Origin: Rhodococcus gordoniae
GTDB taxonomy: Bacteria > Actinomycetota > Actinomycetes > Mycobacteriales > Mycobacteriaceae
Direction: 5' to 3'
NCBI RefSeq assembly: GCF_001646655.1
Contig: NZ_LPZN01000003.1
Coordinates: 62,001-126,000, forward strand
DNA: 64,000 nucleotides
The notes beneath the pieces are model-generated. The model worked only from the letters and a program-made list of their open reading frames with translations. It had not been told where the DNA came from and did not search any database. Positions within the stretch are counted from its first letter, which is position 1. Each line of letters begins with the position of its first letter. Shown here piece by piece: positions 57,766-64,000 of the stretch. Position numbers and translations under genes: made by a program.

Positions 57766-57933
57766 CTACTTGGACTCGCGGTGCGACTGGTGCGTACCGC
57801 AGTTCGGGCAGAACTTCTTCAGTGCGAGCCGGTCGGGGTCGTTGCGACGGTTCTTCTTGGTGATGTAGTTGCGGTGCTTGCACACCTCGCAGGCCAAGGT
57901 GATCTTCGGCCGAACGTCAGTAGAGGAGGCCAC
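57766..57933 (-). CDS. rpmG: 50S ribosomal protein L33
   Basis: A 55-residue protein read directly from the minus strand, GTG at 57933 to TAG at 57766. It contains [22 protein letters not shown] and [14 protein letters not shown]. Two CxxC pairs make it the zinc-binding form of L33. It lies between tRNA-Met and hadA, the same place as rpmG2 in M. tuberculosis. Confidence 0.92.
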   Translation of the reverse strand: MASSTDVRPKITLACEVCKHRNYITKKNRRNDPDRLALKKFCPNCGTHQSHRESK

Positions 57934-57992
57934 GGGATGCCTTCTTTCGCGTCAATCCGATCAGTATCGATCAGGGTGGATCAATGAACTTT

Positions 57993-58068
57993 TGGTAGCG
58001 GTGACCGGACTTGAACCGGCGACGCAACGATTATGAGTCGTTTGCTCTACCAACTGAGCTACACCGCC
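57993..58068 (-). tRNA. metT: tRNA-Met (anticodon CAT, elongator type)
   Basis: A cloverleaf with acceptor GGCGGTG/CACCGCT, D-arm GCTCAGTTGGTAGAGC, anticodon loop CTCATAA and T-loop GTTCAAGTC. The CCA end is encoded, unlike in the neighbouring tRNA genes. The first base pair is G-U, so it is not the initiator, which has an unpaired first base. Confidence 0.95.
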
Positions 58069-58111
58069 TCGGTGCCGAGTGTCGCTACGAAGGCGGCACC
58101 TCAATCCAGCG

Positions 58112-58184
58112 AGCCCCCTGACGGAATCGAACCGTCGACCTTTTCCTTACCATGGAAACGCTCTGCCGACTGAGCTAAGGGGGC
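58112..58184 (-). tRNA. thrT: tRNA-Thr (anticodon GGT)
   Basis: A cloverleaf with acceptor GCCCCCT/AGGGGGC, D-arm GCTCAGTCGGCAGAGC, anticodon stem TTTCC/GGAAA around loop ATGGTAA, and T-loop GTTCGATTC. The CCA end is not encoded. It lies 43 bases before tRNA-Met on the minus strand. Confidence 0.95.
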
Positions 58185-58346
58185 GTGGCCTCCGGAGCAT
58201 CTCTGCTCGCTGCGGCCTCCAAAAGATTACACACACTCGGTCCCGGTGCAAAATCCGCAGGTAGAGACACATAAACGGGCACTGCTCGTCGGGCACTGCC
58301 CGTCGGGCTGCGCCTGCCGAGTCCTTGCGTCGGTGGGCGTACACGC

Positions 58347-58366
58347 GTTCACCGCCGGCGGTGAAC
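58347..58366. promoter_or_regulatory. Perfect 20-bp palindrome between tRNA-Thr and tRNA-Tyr
   Basis: GTTCACCGCCGGCGGTGAAC equals its reverse complement. The region 58185-58473 holds no gene I can support. It also contains a direct repeat (GGGCACTGC-CGTC twice near 58280-58308) and the tRNA-Tyr terminator. The palindrome could be a regulator site or a cruciform or hairpin. Confidence 0.6.
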
Positions 58367-58437
58367 ACCCGAAGGGTGGCCACCGAGGACGACGCGACGT
58401 CGAAGAGACCGGCATGCGAGACGACCCGGAAATGCAG

Positions 58438-58469
58438 AACGGCCCCGGTTCCGAAGAACCGGGGCCGTT
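58438..58469 (-). terminator. Terminator after tRNA-Tyr
   Basis: AACGGCCCCGGTTC (58438-58451) pairs perfectly with GAACCGGGGCCGTT (58456-58469). It starts 4 bases after the tRNA end on the minus strand. Confidence 0.8.
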
Positions 58470-58473
58470 CCGG

Positions 58474-58556
58474 TGGCAGGTGTAGGATTCGAACCTACGT
58501 AGGCGTAAGCCGACGGATTTACAGTCCGCTCCCATTGGCCGCTCGGGCAACCTGCC
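58474..58556 (-). tRNA. tyrT: tRNA-Tyr (anticodon GTA)
   Basis: An 83-base class II tRNA. It has acceptor GGCAGGT/ACCTGCC, anticodon loop CTGTAAA in stem CGGA/TCCG, an extended variable arm (GTCGGCTTACGCCTAC) and T-loop GTTCGAATC. CCA is not encoded. Confidence 0.95.
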
Positions 58557-58592
58557 GGGTGCTATCGGGACCGCGTCCTCGATGCGTTTGGA

Positions 58593-58623
58593 AGAATACA
58601 ACGCATACCCCCCCGAAACGCAA
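58593..58623 (-). promoter_or_regulatory. Possible tRNA-Tyr promoter
   Basis: On the minus strand TTGCGT (58623-58618) and TATTCT (58598-58593) are spaced by 19 bases, 36 bases upstream of the tRNA. The spacing is slightly long. Confidence 0.35.
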
Positions 58624-58705
58624 ACCGAGTGGTCACAGCTCCGCGCGACCCGATAGCGTCGGGTGGACAGAACCCTTACAGATCGACCCGGAAGTGGAGT
58701 GAGAC

Positions 58706-59197
58706 GTGGCTGATTCGTCGTTCGATGTGGTGAGCAAGGTCGACCGCCAGGAAGTGGACAATGCGCTGAACCAGGCGGCGAAGGAGATCGCCAACCGCTT
58801 CGATTTCCGGAACACCGGGGCGCACATCGAGTGGTCGGGCGACGAGGCGATCACGATCTCGGCCGAGACCGAGGACCGCGCGCTCGCGGCGCTGGAGGTC
58901 TTCAAGGAGAAGCTGATCCGTCGCGATCTGTCGCTGAAGTCGTTCGACGCCGGCGAGCCGGCGCAGTCCGGCAAGGTGTACAAGATCACCGGCACCCTGG
59001 TGCAGGGCATCAGTCAGGAGAACGCCAAGAAGATCTCCAAGCTGATCCGCGACGAGGGCCCCAAGGGCGTCAAGGCGCAGATCCAGGGCGAGGAGCTGCG
59101 CGTGACCAGCAAGAAGCGCGACGACCTGCAGGCCGTCATCGCTCTGCTCAAGAACGCCGATCTCGACATCGCCCTGCAGTTCGTCAACTACCGCTGA
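58706..59197 (+). CDS. yajQ: YajQ-family nucleotide-binding protein
   Basis: A 163-residue protein with [21 protein letters not shown] at the start and [50 protein letters not shown] in the C-terminal half, the YajQ (UPF0234) pattern of two ferredoxin-like folds. Family members bind nucleotides, and some bind cyclic di-GMP. The role in actinobacteria is open. The start is GTG. It is divergent from tRNA-Tyr. Confidence 0.92.
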   Translation: MADSSFDVVSKVDRQEVDNALNQAAKEIANRFDFRNTGAHIEWSGDEAITISAETEDRALAALEVFKEKLIRRDLSLKSFDAGEPAQSGKVYKITGTLVQGISQENAKKISKLIRDEGPKGVKAQIQGEELRVTSKKRDDLQAVIALLKNADLDIALQFVNYR

Positions 59198-59270
59198 CGC
59201 ACTCCCGTCCTACGACTCGGCCCGCGACGATCGTCGCGGGCGGAGTCGTCCCGGTCGTGGAGTTCCCGGA

Positions 59271-60131
59271 TCAGCGCATCCCCGCCATGCGTTCGAGACG
59301 CTCGATGCGATCGGCCATCGGCGGGTGGGTGGAGAACAACCGGCTCATCTTGTCGCCCGCGCGGAACGGTTCGGCGATCATCAGGTGCGACTGCGCCGCG
59401 AGTTTCGGTTCGGGCGGTAGCGGCGCGGCCTGCGTGCCGAGCGCGAGCTTCCGCAGCGCCGACGCGAGAGCCAGCGGATCACCCGTGAGCTCGGCGCCCG
59501 ACTGGTCGGCCTGGTATTCGCGCGACCTCGACACGGCGAGTTTCACCACCGACGCCGCGATCGGGCCGAGCAGGGAAACCAGTAGCAGCGCCAGCGGATT
59601 CGCACCGCCCTCCCGGTTACCGAAGGCCGACGCGAAGAAGGCGAAGTTCGCCAGACCCGAGATGACGGCGGCCATCGCGCCGGCAACCGACGAGATGAGG
59701 ATGTCGCGGTTGTAGACATGGGCGAGTTCGTGTCCGAGCACCGCGCGCAGTTCCCGCTCGTTCAGGATCTCGAGGATGCCCGTCGTGCAGCACACGGCGG
59801 CATTGCGAGGATTACGCCCCGTCGCGAACGCATTGGGAGCGTTGGTGGGACTGATGTACAGCCGCGGCATGGGCTGGTGCGCCGCGGTCGCCAACTCCCG
59901 CACGATCCGGTACATCGCCGGTGCCTGCACCTCGGTGACCGGCTGGGCGTGCATCGCCCGCAACGCGAGCTTGTCGCTGTTGAAGTACGCGTAGCCGTTC
60001 ATGCCGACCGCGAGGACGATCGACATCAGCAGGACGGTCGAGTTCTGGAACAACGACCCGACGAACACGATCAGCGCGGACATTCCGACCAACAGACCGG
60101 CCGTCTTGAGACGGTTCGAGTATCCGTGCAC
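59271..60131 (-). CDS. htpX: Membrane zinc metalloprotease HtpX
   Basis: A 286-residue M48 protease. Two N-terminal membrane segments precede the zinc motif [10 protein letters not shown] (HExxH, about residue 137), two further segments follow, and [15 protein letters not shown] supplies the third zinc ligand. The GTG at 60131 ([20 protein letters not shown]) agrees with mycobacterial HtpX. It degrades misfolded membrane proteins. It lies downstream of the prenyl synthase gene on the same strand. Confidence 0.93.
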   Translation of the reverse strand: MHGYSNRLKTAGLLVGMSALIVFVGSLFQNSTVLLMSIVLAVGMNGYAYFNSDKLALRAMHAQPVTEVQAPAMYRIVRELATAAHQPMPRLYISPTNAPNAFATGRNPRNAAVCCTTGILEILNERELRAVLGHELAHVYNRDILISSVAGAMAAVISGLANFAFFASAFGNREGGANPLALLLVSLLGPIAASVVKLAVSRSREYQADQSGAELTGDPLALASALRKLALGTQAAPLPPEPKLAAQSHLMIAEPFRAGDKMSRLFSTHPPMADRIERLERMAGMR

Positions 60132-60232
60132 GTCGCACCCCTTCCGCACCACGATTCCCCACTCGTTCGTCCAACGAACGAGCAGGCGGTGCGGTTCCCG
60201 CCCCGAAGGGGGCGGGAGTGCGCGACGGTCCG

Positions 60233-61279
60233 TCAGCCGACCCGGGCGACCGTGAAGTCCACGAGACGCCGCAGCGCCTCGTTCGCCGGGCCCTGAGGTA
60301 GGGCGTCGAGCTCGGCGTGAGCGCGGGCCGCGTAGGTCGCGAGGGTCGCTTTCGCCGCGTTCATGCCGGGCGAGCGGACGAGCAACTCGAGTGCTTCGGC
60401 GACCAGCGCTTCGTCCTCGATGGGACCGACGAGCAGTTCGCGGAGGCGATCCGCCTCGGGCCCGCTCTCCTGCAGCGCGTACAGCACCGGCAGGGTGTAC
60501 ACACCCTCGCGAAGATCGGTTCCCGGCGTCTTGCCCGACTCCGAGGTGTCCGACGCGATGTCGATGATGTCGTCGACGATCTGGAAGGCGGTGCCGACGG
60601 CGTCGCCGAGCCGTTCGAGACGCTCGACGTGTTCCGGAGCGGCTCCCGAGAACGTTCCCCCGAACCGCCCGCTGGCGGCGATCAGAGAACCGGTCTTCTC
60701 CCAGATCACCCGCAGGTAGTGCTCGATGGGGTCGTCGTTGGTACGCACACCGATGGTCTCGCGCATCTGGCCGGTGACCAGCTCGGCGAAGGTCTCCGCG
60801 ATGATCTGCACTGCCGACGGACCGAGAGTCGACACCAGCCGGGAGGCATGGGCGAACAGATAGTCGCCGGCGAGGATCGCGACGCTGTTACCCCAGCGCA
60901 CGTTGGCGCTCGGTGCTCCACGTCGCATCGTCGCCTCGTCCATGACGTCGTCGTGGTACAGCGTCGCGAGGTGCACGAGCTCGACGACGGTCGCCGCCGT
61001 CACCACGGCGGGATCGGTCGGTTTCGGCCCGAGCTGTGCGGTGAGGATCGTGAACAGCGGCCGGAACCGCTTGCCGCCCGCCTTCGCCAGGTGCAGCGCG
61101 GCCTCCGTCAAGAAGTCCTCACCGTCGGACAGTTCCTCGACCAGGAGTTTCTCGACGCTCGCGAGGCCGTCCCCGACAGTCGCGGCGAGGATCGGATCGC
61201 CGAGTTCCACACCGGCCACGACGGTGCTCGGCGTCGCATCGGCCGAACCGGCGGTCCGAGCCGCCCCCTCAGTGCTCAC
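60233..61279 (-). CDS. grcC: Polyprenyl diphosphate synthase (GrcC-type)
   Basis: A 348-residue trans-prenyltransferase. GGKRFRPLF and the first Asp-rich motif HDDVMD (in [17 protein letters not shown]) are followed by the second Asp-rich motif [11 protein letters not shown] and [11 protein letters not shown]. It condenses isopentenyl diphosphate to an all-trans polyprenyl diphosphate, by context the side chain of menaquinone because menG and menJ are next to it. The start is GTG. It is divergent from menJ (112 bases). Confidence 0.88.
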   Translation of the reverse strand: MSTEGAARTAGSADATPSTVVAGVELGDPILAATVGDGLASVEKLLVEELSDGEDFLTEAALHLAKAGGKRFRPLFTILTAQLGPKPTDPAVVTAATVVELVHLATLYHDDVMDEATMRRGAPSANVRWGNSVAILAGDYLFAHASRLVSTLGPSAVQIIAETFAELVTGQMRETIGVRTNDDPIEHYLRVIWEKTGSLIAASGRFGGTFSGAAPEHVERLERLGDAVGTAFQIVDDIIDIASDTSESGKTPGTDLREGVYTLPVLYALQESGPEADRLRELLVGPIEDEALVAEALELLVRSPGMNAAKATLATYAARAHAELDALPQGPANEALRRLVDFTVARVG

Positions 61280-61390
61280 GATGACGTACCCATCCTGTCT
61301 GTCGCCTCGACTTCACCGTAGTGAACCTAGCCGTTCGTTCCCCGATCCACCTCGTCGAGGCGGCAGATCGCGGCCTGAGAAGATGGAACG

Positions 61391-62662
61391 GTGGTGGCCG
61401 AACACTCCGCGCGAGATCCGCGGCAATCCCAGTCCTGCGTTCCCGACAGTACCGATGTTCTCGTCGTCGGTGCCGGTCCAGCCGGTTCCGCCGCTGCCGC
61501 ATGGGCTGCCCGCGCCGGTCGAGACGTCCTGCTCGTCGATGCCGCGACCTTCCCTCGCGACAAGACCTGCGGCGACGGACTGACGCCGCGTGCCGTCGCC
61601 GAACTCGACCGACTCGGGCTGGGCGACTGGCTGCGCACCCGCACCGTCAACCGCGGTCTGCGCCTCGAAGGCTTCGGTGGACGCTTCGAACTCCCGTGGC
61701 CCGACTCGTCGTTCCCCACCGTGGGCAGTGCCGTGCCGCGCACCGAACTCGACGCGCGGATCCGGCAGGTCGCGCTCGACTCGGGAGCCCGCGCCGTGGA
61801 CGGAACGAAAGCCGTCGACGCCGAACGCGACGGCGACCGGGTCTCGGCCGTGCTCTTCCGCACCGCCGACGGGCCGCGGACCGTCGCGTGCCGCACCCTG
61901 ATCGTGGCCGACGGGGTGCGATCACCCCTCGGCAAGGTTCTCGGTCGCCGCTGGCACCGCGACACCACCTACGGCGTGGCCGCTCGCGCCTACGCCACCT
62001 CCCCGCGCAGCGACGATCCGTGGATCACCTCGCACCTCGAACTGCGCGACGACGCCGGGGCCGTCCAGCCGGGCTACGGCTGGGTGTTCCCGCTCGGCAC
62101 CGGCGAGGTGAACCTGGGGGTGGGCACCCTCGCGACCGCCTCGCGACCGGCGAACGGATCGTTGCGCCCACTCATCGATCTGTACGCGCGGCAGCGCCGC
62201 GCCGAGTGGGAACTCGGCGAGGTGACACGGGTGGCGTCGGCGCTGCTTCCCATGGGCGGAGCGGTGTCGGGAGTCGCGGGCAGGAACTGGGCGCTGATCG
62301 GCGATGCCGCGGCGTGCGTCAACCCGCTCAACGGCGAGGGCATCGACTACGGACTCGAAGGCGGTCGGCTGGTCGCCGGACTGCTCGACGCCGACGACCT
62401 CACCGACCTGTGGCCGACGACTCTGCGCTCCCATTACGGTCGCGCGTTCTCGACCGCACGTCGCCTCGCGAGCCTGCTCACGATCCCGAAGTTCCTGCCG
62501 ACGACGGGCCCTGTCGCGATGCGGTCGCGGGCGATGATGTCGGTCGCAGTGCGGGTGATGGGCAATCTCGTCACCGACGAGGACGCCGATCTCGTCGCCC
62601 GCGTGTGGCGCACGAGCGGTCACCTCTCGATGCGATGGGATCGGCAACCACTCTTCGCCTGA
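61391..62662 (+). CDS. menJ: Menaquinone reductase MenJ (geranylgeranyl-reductase family)
   Basis: A 423-residue flavoprotein with DVLVVGAGPAGSAAAAWAARAGRDV (FAD), FPRDKTCGDGLTPRAV, and ALIGDAAACVNPLNGEGIDYGLEGG (second FAD motif), the pattern of the geranylgeranyl-reductase family. In mycobacteria MenJ (Rv0561c) saturates one isoprene unit of menaquinone. The neighbours (prenyl synthase, menG) support that role. Two in-frame GTG codons (61391 and 61394) could serve as start. Confidence 0.88.
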   Translation: MVAEHSARDPRQSQSCVPDSTDVLVVGAGPAGSAAAAWAARAGRDVLLVDAATFPRDKTCGDGLTPRAVAELDRLGLGDWLRTRTVNRGLRLEGFGGRFELPWPDSSFPTVGSAVPRTELDARIRQVALDSGARAVDGTKAVDAERDGDRVSAVLFRTADGPRTVACRTLIVADGVRSPLGKVLGRRWHRDTTYGVAARAYATSPRSDDPWITSHLELRDDAGAVQPGYGWVFPLGTGEVNLGVGTLATASRPANGSLRPLIDLYARQRRAEWELGEVTRVASALLPMGGAVSGVAGRNWALIGDAAACVNPLNGEGIDYGLEGGRLVAGLLDADDLTDLWPTTLRSHYGRAFSTARRLASLLTIPKFLPTTGPVAMRSRAMMSVAVRVMGNLVTDEDADLVARVWRTSGHLSMRWDRQPLFA

Positions 62663-62673
62663 GCAGTGCACGG

Positions 62674-62703
62674 CAGCGCTACCGCACACCAGCGCTACCG
62701 CAC
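62674..62703. repeat. Short direct repeat between menJ and menG
   Basis: CAGCGCTACCGCAC occurs at 62674-62687 and 62690-62703, followed by a partial third copy (CAGCGGTACCG). It lies between the convergent menJ and menG stops. Confidence 0.7.
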
Positions 62704-62724
62704 TACAGCGGTACCGACGCGCGG

Positions 62725-63426
62725 CTACGTGCGCACCGCGCGGTGCAGCGCCGTGATGCCACCGGTGAGATTGCGCCACTTCACGTCGCTCCATCCCGCG
62801 GCCTCGATGCGCCGGGCGAGCTGTTCCTGATCGGGCCAGGCCCGGATCGATTCGGCGAGGTAGACGTAGGCGTCGGGATTGCTGCTGACCGCCCGCGCGA
62901 CCCGCGGCAGCGTCCGCATCAGGTACTCCATGTACACCGTGCGCAGCGGTTCCCGCACGGGCGTGGAGAACTCGCACACCACCAGGCGCCCGCCCGGCTT
63001 GACCACGCGGGCGATCTCGCGCAGCCCCTCGTCCGGGTCGGCGACGTTGCGCAGTCCGAAGGAGATGGTCGCGGCGTCGAAGACCGCGTCGGCGAACGGC
63101 AGTCGCATCGCGTCGCCGGCGACCATCGGGACGTTGCGGAACTCGCCGGCGTGCAACATGCCCTTCGAGAAGTCGGTGGCGACGACCCACGCGCCGGAGC
63201 GTCCCAGTTCGACGGTGGACACCCCGGTGCCCGCGGCGAGGTCGAGTACGCGCTCGCCCGGCTTCAGATCGAGTGCCGCCCGGGTCGCGCGACGCCACCC
63301 GCGGTCCTGCCCGAACGACAGGACGGTGTTGGTCAGGTCGTAGCGTGCAGCCACCCCGTCGAACATGGACGCGACCTCACGCGGGTCCTTGTCGAGCGAC
63401 GCGCGTGATCCCTGAGTTGTTGCCAC
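62725..63426 (-). CDS. menG: Demethylmenaquinone methyltransferase
   Basis: A 233-residue class I SAM methyltransferase of the UbiE/MenG family. It has [26 protein letters not shown] at the N-terminus, [17 protein letters not shown] (SAM binding, about residue 58), [11 protein letters not shown], and [10 protein letters not shown] at the end. It performs the last methylation of menaquinone. The GTG start lies 39 bases after the mannosyltransferase stop, on the same strand. Confidence 0.93.
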   Translation of the reverse strand: MATTQGSRASLDKDPREVASMFDGVAARYDLTNTVLSFGQDRGWRRATRAALDLKPGERVLDLAAGTGVSTVELGRSGAWVVATDFSKGMLHAGEFRNVPMVAGDAMRLPFADAVFDAATISFGLRNVADPDEGLREIARVVKPGGRLVVCEFSTPVREPLRTVYMEYLMRTLPRVARAVSSNPDAYVYLAESIRAWPDQEQLARRIEAAGWSDVKWRNLTGGITALHRAVRT

Positions 63427-63465
63427 GGCCGAAACGTTACCCGCTCCCCTGCCGGGCCTCGGCCG

Positions 63466-63999
63466 TCACGCCGCCCCGTGGAGAGAGTGCACGGGCAGGC
63501 CCTGAACGCGGTTGTAGTGTGCAAGAAGCTGCTCGCACACCACCGGCCAGGTGCGTCCGAGCACTCCACGGCGCGCCGCACGCCCGAATTCGTCCCGGAC
63601 CCCGGGAGCGAGCAGTGCGTCGACGGCTCCGGGCAGCAACTCGGCGAACCGGTCCACGGGCAGGCGGTAACCGTTGCGGCAGTGGGCGACGAGGTCTCGG
63701 GGGCCACCTGCGTCCGGCACGATCGCCGGGACTCCGCTCGCCAGTGCTTCCTGCACGGCCTGGCAGAAGGTCTCGTGTTCGCCGGGGTGGACGAACACGT
63801 CGAGGCTCGCGTAGGCACGGGCCAGTTCCTCTCCCCCGAGCTGTCCGGTGAACACGGCCGACGGCAGGTGCCGTTCGAGCCGCGACCGTTCGGGACCGTC
63901 GCCGACCACGACGAGCTGCAACCGCGGGTCGTGGGCGAGGGTCGCGAGCCGTTCGACATGCTTCTCGGGCGCGAGGCGCCCCACGAAACCCACGATCGG
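63466..63999 (-). CDS. GT4 glycosyltransferase, MgtA/PimB-like, C-terminal part (runs off the right edge)
   Basis: The visible 178 residues begin inside the protein with [18 protein letters not shown] (nucleotide-sugar binding loop) and include [10 protein letters not shown] and [21 protein letters not shown], the EX7E motif of GT4 enzymes. The position directly upstream of menG matches Rv0557 (MgtA, a GDP-mannose-dependent mannosyltransferase of glycolipid and lipomannan synthesis) in M. tuberculosis. The N-terminal acceptor domain is outside the window, so the acceptor cannot be judged. Confidence 0.8.
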   Translation of the reverse strand, partial: PIVGFVGRLAPEKHVERLATLAHDPRLQLVVVGDGPERSRLERHLPSAVFTGQLGGEELARAYASLDVFVHPGEHETFCQAVQEALASGVPAIVPDAGGPRDLVAHCRNGYRLPVDRFAELLPGAVDALLAPGVRDEFGRAARRGVLGRTWPVVCEQLLAHYNRVQGLPVHSLHGAA

Positions 64000-64000
64000 G

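Noticed and set aside
58185-58473. Small open frames (for example 58246-58485 plus and 58147-58383 minus) between the tRNA genes
   Set aside because: They run into tRNA or terminator sequence, lack ribosome sites and show no recognisable domain.

Overview
The window is high-GC actinobacterial DNA. Gene content and order point to the mycolic-acid group (Mycobacteriales), most probably Rhodococcus. The supporting features are an NDMA-dependent methanol oxidoreductase, KshB behind a KstR-type operator, a complete yrbE-mce operon, hadAB, menJ, and the order hadAB-trpT-secE-nusG-rplKA-rplJL-mceG-rpoBC-rpsLG-fusA-tuf. The genus call is inferred from family recognition, not from a search. I see no insertion sequence, prophage, CRISPR array or resistance cassette. 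This is chromosomal backbone with small accessory modules between the housekeeping blocks.

1-9.6 kb, accessory and metabolic: the end of an ArsR regulator with a His-rich repeated tail, an SRPBCC protein, and a leftward mno-moxR-vwa set (methanol:NDMA oxidoreductase, MoxR ATPase, CoxE-like protein). Divergent from mno is kshB, the reductase of 3-ketosteroid 9-alpha-hydroxylase, behind a perfect KstR-type site. An MFS exporter, a glutamate racemase-like gene and a ferredoxin-reductase-like flavoprotein follow. 9.7-12.3 kb: five overlapping Asp23/Gls24-related envelope genes. 12.3-14.4 kb: an MpaB/DUF2236 protein divergent from a TetR regulator, and a very short lipoprotein reading frame.

14.4-19 kb: the str operon (rpsL-rpsG-fusA-tuf, leftward). 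19-32 kb: two DUF3558 lipoproteins with a TetR, a second TetR convergent with two acyl-CoA dehydrogenases and a TIGR03084 protein, an EamA exporter, a LysR/YeiH divergent pair, two DUF202 membrane proteins, a Rieske lipoprotein, an FprB-type ferredoxin/NADP reductase, an acyl-ACP thioesterase and a SixA phosphatase.

32-56 kb, leftward: the transcription and translation core (secE-nusG-rplK-rplA-rplJ-rplL, then rpoB-rpoC), with a complete mceG-yrbEAB-mceABCDEF-mas-mas lipid import operon inserted between rplL and rpoB. Putting the MceG ATPase at the head of a full mce operon is a notable arrangement. Strong stem-loops and promoter-like hexamers mark most unit boundaries.

56-64 kb: tRNA-Trp, hadB-hadA (mycolate dehydratase subunits), rpmG, tRNA-Met, tRNA-Thr, tRNA-Tyr, then yajQ, htpX, a polyprenyl diphosphate synthase, menJ, menG and the C-terminal part of a mannosyltransferase. 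This last block follows the order I recall for M. tuberculosis Rv0557-Rv0563. Together the window couples core gene expression with cell-envelope and lipid functions: mycolate dehydration, menaquinone maturation, prenyl diphosphate supply, Mce lipid import and steroid ring hydroxylation.
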